Source: an uncultured Clostridia bacterium
GTDB lineage: Bacteria > Bacillota > Clostridia > Lachnospirales > Anaerotignaceae
NCBI GenBank assembly: GCA_944381455.1
Contig: CALWLF010000115.1
Coordinates: 1 to 59,423 of the forward strand
Length of the DNA: 59,423 nucleotides
Direction: 5' to 3'
Within the stretch, counting starts at the first letter, position 1. Each line of letters opens with the position of its first letter. Below, piece by piece: positions 1 through 7,672 of the stretch. Below the pieces are notes generated by a model that worked only from the letters and a program-made list of their open reading frames with translations, searched no databases and was not told the DNA's origin. A program made the translations under genes and the position numbers.

Positions 1-421
1 TTCTCTTCCAAACATCTTATTATAATTATATAAATCATAGCTTTACTGCTTTGATTCTAAAAATAATATAGCCGTAGCATACGCACAAGGTTCTTCTTCC
101 TCATACCTCTGGAAGAAGAATATCGCCGCAAAACAGATGATAAAACGCCACTTCACATTTTAAGACTCAAACACTTTATTTCGTCATAATTTGCGAAATA
201 TTTTCTCAAAAATAAGGCATTTTTTTCTTATGTAGAAATTTGTCACTATTTTGGGCAACAAAAAACGGTATAAAAATTACCTTTTATACCGTTTTTTCAT
301 CTGTCCTCGCAATTTTATTACTTACACATCTGTCAAAATCAAGGAATTTAAGTGCCTCAAAATCGGCATAGAAAACGTCTGAAAGCCTTGATTTTACTGG
401 GTTTTAAGCCCATGTCATACT
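1..421. other. intergenic region downstream of lepA
   Basis: I see no gene in this stretch. It is AT-rich and holds a strong bidirectional hairpin terminator at 260-297 and a 10-bp inverted repeat (335-344 with 386-395, arm AAAATCAAGG) just beyond the lepA stop codon. The second repeat may fold in the lepA 3' UTR, but it has no U-tract. Confidence 0.6.
260..297. terminator. bidirectional intrinsic terminator
   Basis: Perfect 16-bp inverted repeat: A6-CGGTATAAAA at 260-275 and its complement at 282-297, with a 6-nt loop. The A-run on the left and T-run on the right make it able to stop transcription in both directions. It probably ends the lepA transcript and one coming from outside the window. 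Confidence 0.85.
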
Positions 422-2236
422 TTATGACTCCTCGAGTTTCAGCACACTCATAAACGCTGCCTGGGGCACTTCTACATTGCCCACCTGGCGCATTCTCTTT
501 TTGCCTTCCTTCTGCTTTTCCAACAGCTTTCTCTTTCGGCTGATATCGCCGCCGTAGCATTTGGCCAGCACGTCTTTTCGCATGGCGCTGATGGTGCTTC
601 TGGCCACAATTTTGCTGCCAATGGCCGCCTGGATGGGAATTTCAAACAAATGTCTGGGGATTTCTTTTTTCAGCTTTTCACAAATCTTTCTGCCTCGTTC
701 AATGGCAGAGTCTTTATGAACAATGAAAGACAGTGCGTCCACCACTTCCCGGTTGACCAGAATATCCAGTTTCACCAGTTCGCTTTCCTGATAACCAATG
801 AGGGTATAGTCAAAGGACGCATAGCCCCTGCTGCGGCTTTTGAGCACATCAAAAAAATCATAGATGATTTCATTGAGAGGCAAATGATAATTCAGCTGTG
901 CCCGCGTTTCGTCCAGATATTCCATACTGATATATTCTCCGCGGCGCTGCTGGCAAAGCTCCATAATGGCGCCAATATAATCTTTTGGCAGCAAAATTTC
1001 TGCTTTAACAATGGGTTCTTCCATCTTTTCAATCCGGGCAGGATCTGGCATATTGGAAGGATTGCTGATGTCAAAATGGGTACCATCAGTCAAATATACT
1101 TTATAAATAACGCTGGGGGCCGTGGTCACCAAGTCCAGATTAAATTCCCTCTCCAGCCGCTCCTGGATGATTTCCAAATGCAAAAGACCTAAAAACCCGC
1201 AGCGGAATCCGAAGCCCAGCGCCACTGACGTTTCCGGCTCGAAAAAGAGGGAAGCATCGTTCAGCTGCAATTTTTCCAAAGCGTCCCGCAAATCTGGATA
1301 TTTGGCCCCATCGGCAGGGAACACGCCGCAAAACACCATGGGGTTTACTTTTTTATAGCCGGGAAATGGCTCTGCCGTTGGGTTTTGGCTTTCCGTTACC
1401 GTATCACCCACCCGGGTATCGGCTACATTTTTAATGCTGGCTGTCATATACCCCACATCGCCAGCCTTCAATTCTTCGCAGGGAATAAACCGGCCGGGGC
1501 CAAAGACGCCCACTTCCACCGTCTCAAACTCTTTTTCTGTGGCCATCATGCGCACCTTGGTGCCTTTTTTGATGGAGCCGTCCACCACACGCATGATAAC
1601 AATGACGCCTTTATACGGATCATAAACAGAGTCGAAAATCAAGGCTTTTAACGGTGCATTTTCATCGCCGTTTGGCGCCGGGATATGGGTGACAATCTGT
1701 TCCAACACTTCTTCCACGTTGATGCCGTTTTTGGCCGATATCAAAGGCGCTTCATCGGCAGGAATGCCAATGATGTCTTCAATTTCTTTACGCACATATT
1801 CCGGGTTCGCGCTGGGCAGGTCGATTTTATTGATGACCGGCATAATTTCCAAGTTATTGTCGATGGCCAAATAGACATTGGCCAAGGTCTGAGCCTCAAT
1901 GCCTTGGGCCGCATCCACCACCAAAATGGCTCCTTCGCAAGCAGCCAAAGACCGGGACACTTCATAATTAAAGTCCACATGGCCCGGTGTATCAATCAAG
2001 TTAAAAACATATTCTTCTCCATCCTGGGCCTTGTAAACCAGCCGCACGGCCTGGGCCTTGATGGTGATGCCCCGTTCCCGTTCCAAATCCATATTATCCA
2101 GCACCTGCTCTTGCATTTCCCGCTGGGTGAGTAATCCGGTCATTTGGATCAAACGATCTGCCAAAGTACTTTTGCCATGGTCAATGTGGGCCACAATGCA
2201 AAAGTTTCTGATTTTTTCTTGTCTGGATAACGACAT
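422..2236 (-). CDS. lepA: Elongation factor 4 (LepA), back-translocating GTPase
   Basis: This 604-residue protein is a full-length LepA/EF4, a ribosome-associated translational GTPase that helps stalled or mis-translocated ribosomes. The P-loop (AHIDHGKST), the G3 motif (DTPGHVDF) and the G4 motif (NKIDLP) lie in the first 140 residues. They are followed by the EF-G-like domains and the LepA-specific C-terminal domain, which ends in the typical basic stretch ([15 protein letters not shown]). The start ATG at 2236 follows an AGGAGG-type site. A promoter lies about 70 bp upstream at 2304-2332 and no gene shares its strand nearby, so it is probably monocistronic. In many Firmicutes lepA sits beside hemN and hrcA; that is not seen here. 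Confidence 0.98.
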   Translation of the reverse strand: MSLSRQEKIRNFCIVAHIDHGKSTLADRLIQMTGLLTQREMQEQVLDNMDLERERGITIKAQAVRLVYKAQDGEEYVFNLIDTPGHVDFNYEVSRSLAACEGAILVVDAAQGIEAQTLANVYLAIDNNLEIMPVINKIDLPSANPEYVRKEIEDIIGIPADEAPLISAKNGINVEEVLEQIVTHIPAPNGDENAPLKALIFDSVYDPYKGVIVIMRVVDGSIKKGTKVRMMATEKEFETVEVGVFGPGRFIPCEELKAGDVGYMTASIKNVADTRVGDTVTESQNPTAEPFPGYKKVNPMVFCGVFPADGAKYPDLRDALEKLQLNDASLFFEPETSVALGFGFRCGFLGLLHLEIIQERLEREFNLDLVTTAPSVIYKVYLTDGTHFDISNPSNMPDPARIEKMEEPIVKAEILLPKDYIGAIMELCQQRRGEYISMEYLDETRAQLNYHLPLNEIIYDFFDVLKSRSRGYASFDYTLIGYQESELVKLDILVNREVVDALSFIVHKDSAIERGRKICEKLKKEIPRHLFEIPIQAAIGSKIVARSTISAMRKDVLAKCYGGDISRKRKLLEKQKEGKKRMRQVGNVEVPQAAFMSVLKLEES

Positions 2237-2303
2237 GGTGTTTCCTCCTTACATCCTCTATCGAAATGGCCTATGGCCAAAATCGCACATCATACCAGTT
2301 TCT

Positions 2304-2332
2304 ACTGTATCATATTTTTTGCCAAGGCTCAA
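2304..2332 (-). promoter_or_regulatory. predicted sigma-A promoter of lepA
   Basis: Read on the minus strand: -35 TTGAGC (2327-2332), a 17-bp spacer, -10 TACAGT (2304-2309), about 68 bp upstream of the lepA start. Confidence 0.6.
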
Positions 2333-2555
2333 GAAAAACTTCGTTGTCCATCTGGAAAACAAAAAATAGAATTGGAGCTTTGAAATATCATCATATACTT
2401 CCATTTCAACCGCTCCATCTAAACAAAGGAAATGCCGATTACCCTTTTTCCCATTTTATGGTATATTTAAACTATCAAATTTCTTTTTTTCTACATGTCC
2501 TCTGCCTTCGGGAGCTCTGCCGTTCTTTCTGCCAATCATCAAAAGGAAAAATTGT

Positions 2556-2792
2556 ATGAATTTTAAATTTATTGCTATCCTTTCTATTGTCATCGTGTCC
2601 TTTGGTCCGTATCTCTCTCCCATTCAATCCATTGGAAAATACGGAAGCATTCTCCTGGCTTGCTGCCTTCTCACTGGTGCTGTGTTTTATGATTACAAAA
2701 AAGAACACAAAACTTTTGATCTTGTGTTCTTTTGCATCTGTTTTGTATCAACCATCTGGGTTGCTTACCTGATTTTTTTGGAGATTAGTTGA
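2556..2792 (+). CDS. small hydrophobic membrane protein of unknown function
   Basis: A 78-residue protein. The start ATG is preceded by AAAAGGA at 2541-2547 with 8-nt spacing. It has three hydrophobic stretches (about residues 4-22, 28-43 and 54-76) separated by short polar links; the second link is Lys/Asp-rich (DYKKEH). This looks like a small three-helix inner-membrane protein. It lies alone on the plus strand between minus-strand lepA and a minus-strand secreted protein, and a hairpin with a T-rich tail follows at 2817-2852. I do not recognise a family. The alternative is that the AT-rich frame is open by chance, but the ribosome site, length and segment pattern favour a real gene. Confidence 0.55.
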   Translation: MNFKFIAILSIVIVSFGPYLSPIQSIGKYGSILLACCLLTGAVFYDYKKEHKTFDLVFFCICFVSTIWVAYLIFLEIS

Positions 2793-2815
2793 TCTTATTT
2801 GTTTTGAAGCATTTT

Positions 2816-2885
2816 AAGAAAGCACCTCGCCTTATGAGTGAAATGCTTTCTTTTCTCTTTCACAAATCACACGTCTTTCAGCCGC
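2816..2885. repeat. imperfect direct repeat, left copy (terminator plus remnant gene end)
   Basis: This 70-bp stretch aligns without gaps to 4371-4440 (offset 1555) at roughly three-quarters identity. Shared blocks include GCACCTCGCC, TGCTTTCTTTTCTCTTT and ACACGTCTT. The right copy contains the terminator and last codons (VTARRVIR) of the NlpC/P60 gene; here the same codons are present only as a non-coding remnant. The hairpin (arms 2817-2824 and 2844-2851) can terminate the minus-strand gene that ends at 2902. Confidence 0.7.
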
Positions 2886-2901
2886 TTTTTTTATAACAGA
2901 A

Positions 2902-4290
2902 CTATTTCTCACCAAAAATCACATCCCGCAATGGAATCATTTCTTCGATCCATTGCTGATTTTCTCTGTCATAGAATTTTGTATCAGAGTTGACTGCAAA
3001 AGGAATCCCGCTTTCCTCTAAACTTTCCGTCACAAACTGGGCAAAGACCATTTGTTCTTCGATGCTATAATCATTCCCATCATTATAATTTCCTGGCATC
3101 CATGCGCCAACCCAGGTTCGGATTCCCGTTTGATTTTGCCAAAGGAGAGCGGCTTCTATTTTATCCCGAATCAACTGCTTTTCTTCTTCTGTTCCCGTCG
3201 TCCATTTCTTTCGTTCATTTTCCTTGCTTGGTCCGACGGCATAAAAATGCCATTCTGCCATTAAATACTGATTATGATCCGTCGGGATTTCCAATTCCGC
3301 CAAATAGGCCGCATCCGATCTCATTCTAGGAGAAATAAAAAGAATTCGTTTTGGGTTTGTTTTCCTAATTTCCGTTGTCACTGCTTCATACAGTTCGTTC
3401 AATCGATCCGGCTGTTGATTCAACTGGTCTGTGGCTTCGATCAATAAATCAAAACTTAACAAGTAGGAAACATCTTGGTACCGCTCTGCCACTGTTTTCC
3501 ACCATGCAACTGTTTTTTCCAAATTCTTCTCATTGGGCTTATTTTTAAAATCGTCTGCCTGATAGGCAATGATGGGGATGAGGCCGTTTGCAATACAGTC
3601 TTCTATTTGTTGATCCAAAGCCAAAAGCAATTCTTCCGTGGCATCATCTGCAATCCGGATTCTCACATGAGAAATCCCGGCCTCCAAAAAATCTGTCACC
3701 ATCTTTTCGCAATAAGTTTCTCTGCCTGCTTTTGTTTTGGACCAATCCACATCCATCCCTTTTCCAAGCAAAGCTTGATATTGCTCTGGATAAATGGGCT
3801 GTGTCCCATCGATGGTTCGGATTTGGATTTGGTTTTTTCCTTCCTCCCATTCCACTTGAAACCCCAGTACTTCGCCCAAATCTCTCAGTTTCCAGTACGT
3901 ATACCCATCAATGGAGTAAGAAGGAAGCTGCACTTCTTGTCCATGGACAGAAAGCTTGGTGCTTGAACAAAAAGCTTCTTTCGGTTCTGTGGAAAATTCT
4001 GCCGAAACTCCTGTCAAAAATTCCTCTCTTCCTTCTGAAATAGAAATGATATTTTCCTCTTCACTCCAAGAAACCGAAAACGACGCCTGAGATTCTGCCA
4101 AAATCGAAGCAACGTCCCTCAGTTTAAAATAATGATAGCCATCAATGATGTATGCATTTACCTGAAACGCCCGCCCGTCCACAAGAATAGACTTTGTACT
4201 ACCCACACAGTCCACTGTCTCGGCACCATAACAAGGAAAGCTGAAAAGCAATGATATTATGCTTATGAAAATGACAACTCTTTTTTTCAT
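2902..4290 (-). CDS. Secreted protein: two copper-amine-oxidase-N-like stalk domains plus a GH5/cellulase-like domain
   Basis: A 462-residue exported protein. I place the start at 4290, where a lipophilic signal peptide (MKKRVVIFIS, cleavage near residue 23) follows AAAGGGGA at good spacing; an upstream in-frame ATG at 4317 would add nine residues before the signal. Residues ~30-90 and ~110-160 are paired copper-amine-oxidase N-terminal-like repeats (the YHYFKLRDVA and YTYWKLRDLG motifs), often used as wall stalks. Residues ~175-455 resemble a GH5/cellulase-type barrel: DWSKTKAGR, VRIRIADD, FDLLIEA with Glu285 at the acid/base position, and EWHFYAVG with His348/Tyr350. The strand where GH5 enzymes carry the nucleophile Glu reads WVGAWMPG, with no Glu there. 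It may be a non-catalytic glycan binder or a divergent enzyme. The gene is flanked by ~70-bp direct repeats. Confidence 0.75.
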   Translation of the reverse strand: MKKRVVIFISIISLLFSFPCYGAETVDCVGSTKSILVDGRAFQVNAYIIDGYHYFKLRDVASILAESQASFSVSWSEEENIISISEGREEFLTGVSAEFSTEPKEAFCSSTKLSVHGQEVQLPSYSIDGYTYWKLRDLGEVLGFQVEWEEGKNQIQIRTIDGTQPIYPEQYQALLGKGMDVDWSKTKAGRETYCEKMVTDFLEAGISHVRIRIADDATEELLLALDQQIEDCIANGLIPIIAYQADDFKNKPNEKNLEKTVAWWKTVAERYQDVSYLLSFDLLIEATDQLNQQPDRLNELYEAVTTEIRKTNPKRILFISPRMRSDAAYLAELEIPTDHNQYLMAEWHFYAVGPSKENERKKWTTGTEEEKQLIRDKIEAALLWQNQTGIRTWVGAWMPGNYNDGNDYSIEEQMVFAQFVTESLEESGIPFAVNSDTKFYDRENQQWIEEMIPLRDVIFGEK

Positions 4291-4370
4291 CTCTATCCCC
4301 TTTTTTTCTATTCCCATTAGTCAAATCTTCCTTTTCAATTGTTACTGAATTATTTTTTCCTTCCTACCAG

Positions 4371-4440
4371 AAAAAAGCACCTCGCCCAGCCAGCGAAGTG
4401 CTTTCTTTTCTCTTTAACGAATGACACGTCTTGCAGTCAC
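4371..4440. repeat. imperfect direct repeat, right copy (nlpC 3' end and terminator)
   Basis: Partner of 2816-2885. It contains a strong hairpin (AAAGCAC/GTGCTTT plus TCGC/GCGA, 4371-4408), which on the minus strand is followed by a T6 run and terminates the NlpC/P60 gene. The last codons and stop of that gene follow. Confidence 0.75.
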
Positions 4441-5535
4441 AAATTTCGTGTCGTAATATGGTTCCGACATGCTGTTGATGGTAACACCCCAAGCTGAGCC
4501 GGAAGAGGAATGGATGATGTTGCCATCGCCCATATAGATGCCCACATGGGAAATCTGGCCTTGGTTGGTGGCGTTGGTGGTGTCAAAGAACACCAGGTCT
4601 CCTACCTGCATTTCACTTCTGGAAACTTCCACGCCATTTTTTGCCATTTCATAGGAGCTGCGGTTTAAATTGATGCCAAACTCCTTCATGACAGAATATA
4701 CAAATCCAGAACAGTCCACCCCGCTGGTCAGGCTTGTCCCTGCCCAAGAATAGGGCGTGCCAATGAACTGTTTTGCATAGGCCACAATCTGGTCGCCTTT
4801 GGCAGAGCCGGAAGTGCTTCTGGAAGGCAGCTCGCCATTTCTCGTGACTACAAATTCTGCGCTGACATATCCTTCTGTGCCGTCTACCGTCTGTACCTTT
4901 AACCAGCTGCCATTGCTTTCCAGCACATTCATTACTTCGTTATAAGCCAAAACGCCTTTGGAGCTGCTTTGGGTGGTGGCATCACTGCGCAGGTTCAATC
5001 CTGTAGGAGAAGTCACCATGGCATATGTATTATCAACGCTGGCAAAAGACGCTGATGCAGTCTGTGCCGTGCTGTCCTGGCAGGAAACATACTGTTTGCT
5101 CACATAAGCTACATCGCCATTTAAACGGCGGATGCAATACCAGTCACCAGTTTCATCTGTGATGGTTACGGTATCCCCTTTATTTACAGTACCAACCACA
5201 GCAGAAGAGGTGCTTGCGCCTGCTCTGACATTTACTTTTGAATCGATGACAGTGCCAACTTTTCCAGACACTTGTACATAATCAGCCGAAATGTATGCCG
5301 TTCCAACACCGGCAACATTAACTTGATACCAGCCGTCACTTGCCGAAAGAATTTCCACTTGCTGTCCTTCATTGCCGCTGCCAATGACAGCAGCTGTTGT
5401 TCCAGCAGCAGAGCGTAAGTTGACGCCGCTTCCAGTAATGACACCTTGTGAAGCAGCCAATGCCGGTACAGCCAAACCAAAAACGGCAAATGCCGTAAGT
5501 CCTAATGCAGTTGAAATAAATTGATGTAATTTCAT
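4414..5535 (-). CDS. Secreted SH3b-NlpC/P60 peptidoglycan endopeptidase
   Basis: A 373-residue cell-wall hydrolase expected to cut the D-gamma-Glu to diamino-acid bond of stem peptides. A signal peptide ends near residue 28 (VPALAAS). Three bacterial SH3 (SH3b) domains follow at about 30-90, 92-152 and 172-232, each with the VNLR or VNVR signature. The NlpC/P60 domain spans ~248-373 with catalytic Cys275 (GVDCSGFV), His330 (ISHVGIYMGDG) and a third polar residue, His342 (IIHSSS). The start at 5535 has GGAGG five bases upstream, and a consensus promoter (TTGACA-17-TATAAT) sits at 5576-5604. The strong promoter suggests high constitutive expression. It lies next to another secreted wall-associated protein, and its 3' end is partly duplicated downstream of that gene. 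Confidence 0.95.
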   Translation of the reverse strand: MKLHQFISTALGLTAFAVFGLAVPALAASQGVITGSGVNLRSAAGTTAAVIGSGNEGQQVEILSASDGWYQVNVAGVGTAYISADYVQVSGKVGTVIDSKVNVRAGASTSSAVVGTVNKGDTVTITDETGDWYCIRRLNGDVAYVSKQYVSCQDSTAQTASASFASVDNTYAMVTSPTGLNLRSDATTQSSSKGVLAYNEVMNVLESNGSWLKVQTVDGTEGYVSAEFVVTRNGELPSRSTSGSAKGDQIVAYAKQFIGTPYSWAGTSLTSGVDCSGFVYSVMKEFGINLNRSSYEMAKNGVEVSRSEMQVGDLVFFDTTNATNQGQISHVGIYMGDGNIIHSSSGSAWGVTINSMSEPYYDTKFVTARRVIR

Positions 5536-5575
5536 CTTATCCTCCGTCGATTTATTACAAATTTATTACAATACG

Positions 5576-5604
5576 ATTATACTTTGATTGCAAAGCAGTG
5601 TCAA
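5576..5604 (-). promoter_or_regulatory. consensus sigma-A promoter of the NlpC/P60 gene
   Basis: Minus strand: -35 TTGACA (5599-5604), 17 bp, -10 TATAAT (5576-5581). It is a full consensus match about 40 bp upstream of the start codon, implying a strong promoter. Confidence 0.85.
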
Positions 5605-5802
5605 CCGGATTTTTCCATTCTGCAAAATTTCCCGGATTTTTTGGAGATTTCCACAAAAAAAAGAACCTAATCCAGAAAAAAAGCATCCTTTTTTGTAACA
5701 AAGTTGTAATAATCTCAACTGCCTGTTCTTTATTTCCCGTTGTCTGCCGCCAGCTTCCTGACTGAAAACAGTTCCTGTAAAGTGATTTTTATCTAAAAAC
5801 AG

Positions 5803-5829
5803 AAAAAAACCGCTGCATTTGCAGCGGTT
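5803..5829 (-). terminator. terminator of the tRNA transcript
   Basis: Perfect 9-bp stem AACCGCTGC (5808-5816) / GCAGCGGTT (5821-5829) with a 4-nt loop. On the minus strand a run of seven T follows. It lies directly after the tRNA-Gly 3' end. Confidence 0.9.
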
Positions 5830-5832
5830 AAA

Positions 5833-5903
5833 AGCGGATGACGAGAATCGAACTCGCACGGTCAGCTTGGGAAGCTGAAGTTCTACCACTAAACTACATC
5901 CGC
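5833..5903 (-). tRNA. tRNA-Gly (anticodon CCC)
   Basis: On the minus strand a complete 71-nt cloverleaf: acceptor GCGGATG/CATCCGC, D-stem GTTT/GAAC, anticodon stem TCAGC/GCTGA with loop TTCCCAA (anticodon CCC, reading GGG), T-arm with TTCGATT, and discriminator U as usual for bacterial tRNA-Gly. The CCA end is not encoded. It is the second gene of a two-tRNA transcript. Confidence 0.93.
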
Positions 5904-5913
5904 AAAAGAAAAG

Positions 5914-5986
5914 TGGAAACGACAGGGCTCGAACCTGCGACCTATAGCGTGTGAAGCTACCGCTCTCCCTGCTGAGCTACGTTTCC
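5914..5986 (-). tRNA. tRNA-Val (anticodon CAC)
   Basis: On the minus strand a complete 73-nt cloverleaf: acceptor GGAAACG/CGTTTCC, D-stem GCTC/GAGC, anticodon stem GTAGC/GCTAT with loop TTCACAC (anticodon CAC, reading GUG), T-loop TTCGAGC, discriminator A. CCA is not encoded. It is 10 nt upstream of tRNA-Gly and driven by the promoter at 6006-6034. The phage-like module ends about 70 bp away; I found no duplicated tRNA fragment at that module's other end. Confidence 0.93.
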
Positions 5987-6005
5987 AAATCTTTCGAACA
6001 GTATT

Positions 6006-6034
6006 ATTATAGTACGTTCTTTTTGTGAATGCAA
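6006..6034 (-). promoter_or_regulatory. promoter of the tRNA-Val/tRNA-Gly operon
   Basis: Minus strand: -35 TTGCAT (6029-6034), 17 bp, -10 TATAAT (6006-6011), about 20 bp upstream of the tRNA-Val 5' end. Confidence 0.75.
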
Positions 6035-6050
6035 GAACTTTTTTCTTTTT

Positions 6051-6098
6051 TTAAAAATTGGCGGTCAGCCGTTGTCATTTCACCAACTGGCTGCCGCC
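6051..6098 (-). terminator. terminator at the end of the phage-like operon
   Basis: Stem GGCGGCAGCC / GGCTGACCGCC (one bulge; + strand 6060-6070 with 6089-6098), followed on the minus strand by AATTTTT. It lies 7 bp after the endolysin stop and marks the downstream edge of the module. Confidence 0.7.
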
Positions 6099-6105
6099 CA
6101 GCCTT

Positions 6106-6678
6106 TTACTGATAGAGACCGGCCCGGTCGTTAATAACCAGCACCCGCACAGCCGTTTCTGTCAAAGAAAGAGAGTTTCCATCCCCACTTAAAAATCCTT
6201 TTTCCATCAGTTTTTCTATGGTAGCCCTGCCCCACTGAGGGATTTCTTCTATGGTCTGGTAAACTGTTTCCATTTCTTCTTCCTCCTCTTGTCTTTCCAC
6301 CCAGCAAAAATTTTCGTCCACTTCAAAATGAGGCATATCCGGAGTCTGCCAGCTGCCACCCCAGGTGATGCCAAGCGACATGCCAATCTCTCCTGCCCGC
6401 TGCAAAACGGCAACATCATATAAGTCCTGCGGCGGACTGCAAGCAATATCCCAAGCACGTCTTGAGGTATGGCGGCTATTTTTGGTCCACGTCACCACCT
6501 GGCCCGGTGTCGTTCTTCCTTGGGCATAAAGTGCATTTTGCCGTTCTTGAGAGCGATAGGTTTCTGTCAAAAAAATATCCACGCCGGCTTTTTTACACTG
6601 TTCCAAAAATGCCAGGCAGGCTTTTTGCGCTTCTTTCGTTAAAGCCGAAATATCTCGGCAAGTTTCTGTCTCACTCAT
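6106..6678 (-). CDS. Phage endolysin, M15-type peptidoglycan peptidase (VanY/L-Ala-D-Glu peptidase-like)
   Basis: A 190-residue lysis enzyme. I start it at ATG 6678 (MSETETC), preceded by AAAGGGGGAGG; a longer frame upstream overlaps the previous gene and lacks a better site. Residues ~5-130 form an M15 zinc peptidase domain: SRHTSRRAWDI supplies the HxxxxxxxD metal ligands and DMPHFEV the last His. The C-terminal ~45 residues (PQWGRATIEKLMEKG, then LTETAVRVLVINDRAGLY) match a small module common at the end of clostridial phage endolysins. There is no signal peptide, so release needs a holin, and two small membrane proteins lie immediately upstream. It is the last gene of the phage operon. 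Confidence 0.9.
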   Translation of the reverse strand: MSETETCRDISALTKEAQKACLAFLEQCKKAGVDIFLTETYRSQERQNALYAQGRTTPGQVVTWTKNSRHTSRRAWDIACSPPQDLYDVAVLQRAGEIGMSLGITWGGSWQTPDMPHFEVDENFCWVERQEEEEEMETVYQTIEEIPQWGRATIEKLMEKGFLSGDGNSLSLTETAVRVLVINDRAGLYQ

Positions 6679-6844
6679 GGCCCTCCCCCTTTTCTGCCGT
6701 GGTAACGCCACCCAGATACCCGATCAATCCGCTGCCAATGGCCATCGATAAGTTCTCCTGCCCGTAAAAGACAGCAGCAATCAGGGCAATGCCGCAAATG
6801 CAAATGACTGTCAGCTCCTGAATGTTTAGCATTTCAAATTTCAT
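6671..6844 (-). CDS. Small membrane protein of the lysis cassette (holin-like)
   Basis: A 57-residue protein, shorter than most gene finders report. It starts MKFEMLNIQEL, has one clear membrane segment (LTVICICGIALIAAVFY) and a second Gly-rich weakly hydrophobic stretch (AIGSGLIGYLGGV), and ends with a charged tail (AEKGEGHE). Its ATG overlaps the stop of the upstream gene (ATGA at 6841-6844), and its own end overlaps the endolysin start by 8 nt, so the three are translationally coupled. Size, membrane segment and position before the endolysin fit a small phage holin or holin partner. I do not recognise an exact family. Confidence 0.75.
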   Translation of the reverse strand: MKFEMLNIQELTVICICGIALIAAVFYGQENLSMAIGSGLIGYLGGVTTAEKGEGHE

Positions 6845-7161
6845 ACAATAAACACCTGCCTTTCCGTCGGTAGTTTCCGCAGTTTTTCCATCAATTCGGC
6901 CATTGTGCCCTTTCCGCCCAGTGCACAGTATTGTTCATAAAGCAACTGCAAATTCTCCAGTGCATAAATTGGGCAGTATCCTTTGTCCATATAATGATTA
7001 TAAGACTGGATGATCCTGTCTCGCAACAATGCCTGCACCCCCTGGACAATGGCCTCCTGTTCCCTTACTTTTTTTAATAGTTTTCCATACCCCAGCCCCA
7101 GCAGCAGCATCCCCAGGCTCCAAATCCCCTGTAAATAGTATTCCATGATCGTCTGCTCCAT
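6841..7161 (-). CDS. Phage membrane-anchored protein of the lysis cassette (holin or spanin-like, uncertain)
   Basis: A 106-residue protein with one N-terminal membrane segment (about residues 9-26, LQGIWSLGMLLLGLGYG). A cytoplasmic charged part follows, carrying a motif (RDRIIQSYNHYMDKGYCP, then IYALENLQLLYEQY) that recurs in many clostridial and listerial phage lysis-cassette proteins of unknown role. It lies between the XkdX-like gene and the small holin-like gene, sharing ATGA with the latter. Likely roles are holin, holin regulator or membrane anchor; the sequence does not decide. Confidence 0.7.
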   Translation of the reverse strand: MEQTIMEYYLQGIWSLGMLLLGLGYGKLLKKVREQEAIVQGVQALLRDRIIQSYNHYMDKGYCPIYALENLQLLYEQYCALGGKGTMAELMEKLRKLPTERQVFIV

Positions 7162-7179
7162 CCCACCGCTCTCCTTGTC

Positions 7180-7317
7180 TTATACTGGCATGTTTTCCCC
7201 TGTCAAAGAACAATACTCTTCTGCAGTCAACAGCCCAGCCTTAACGAAATCTTGTAAATGCCTTTTCCCATACAGCCCTTTTTGAAAATAGGCGATGACT
7301 TTTTCCTTTTTATTCAA
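7180..7317 (-). CDS. xkdX: XkdX family phage protein
   Basis: A 45-residue protein starting at TTG 7317 with the strong site GGGAGGGG six bases upstream; it overlaps the end of the preceding gene by 8 nt. The core YFQKGLYGKRHLQDFVKAG followed by LLTAEEYCSLTGE matches the pattern of the short XkdX proteins of PBSX-like phages (a Tyr/Gly motif, then G-x-I/L-T-A-E-E/Q-Y-x-x-I/L-T-G-E). Its function is unknown; in PBSX-type phages it lies between fiber genes and lysis genes, exactly as here. Confidence 0.75.
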   Translation of the reverse strand: MNKKEKVIAYFQKGLYGKRHLQDFVKAGLLTAEEYCSLTGENMPV

Positions 7318-7660
7318 CCCATTCCCCTCCCGTCACAGCTTCATACAACAACACAGCATTTTCTTTTTCCAATGCTTCCATCTCCAGCTCTCTTTCATTT
7401 TTTGCGCTCATACGCACTGTAAACTGCCCGTTTCTCAAATCTGTAATGCTCCCTGCTACAGAATACTGGCTTTTGTCAAAGGTTTCTCCATCCATTACCA
7501 CCGAAAAAGCCGCCCCGTCTGCAAACAGCCTTTTCACTGTTTCATAATCGCATCCGCTCACGGTGATGTCCAGATAAGACCGTTTTTCCAGCCCAAAAAA
7601 CATGGTCCCACCATACACAGAAACCTGTTCCAATTCTGTTCCGTCCGAAAAAAGAATCAT
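7310..7660 (-). CDS. Phage protein of unknown function between fiber and XkdX genes
   Basis: A 116-residue protein that I do not recognise. The N-terminal half is beta-rich (MILFSDGTELEQVSVYGGT, GLEKRSYLDITVSG) and the last 25 residues are a charged helix (MSAKNERELEMEALEKEN). The organisation (a small beta domain with a terminal helix) and the location after the fiber genes suggest an accessory tail or fiber-associated protein. It overlaps the XkdX start and follows the upstream gene by 12 bp. Confidence 0.7.
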   Translation of the reverse strand: MILFSDGTELEQVSVYGGTMFFGLEKRSYLDITVSGCDYETVKRLFADGAAFSVVMDGETFDKSQYSVAGSITDLRNGQFTVRMSAKNERELEMEALEKENAVLLYEAVTGGEWVE

Positions 7661-7672
7661 TTTTTTCCTCCT

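Noticed and set aside
5566-5889. 107-codon minus-strand frame
   Set aside because: It overlaps the tRNA-Gly gene, its terminator and the promoter of the NlpC/P60 gene.
5833-5986. tRNA genes as attachment site for the phage-like module
   Set aside because: No repeat of the tRNA 3' ends was found near 22.5 kb, and no integrase is present.
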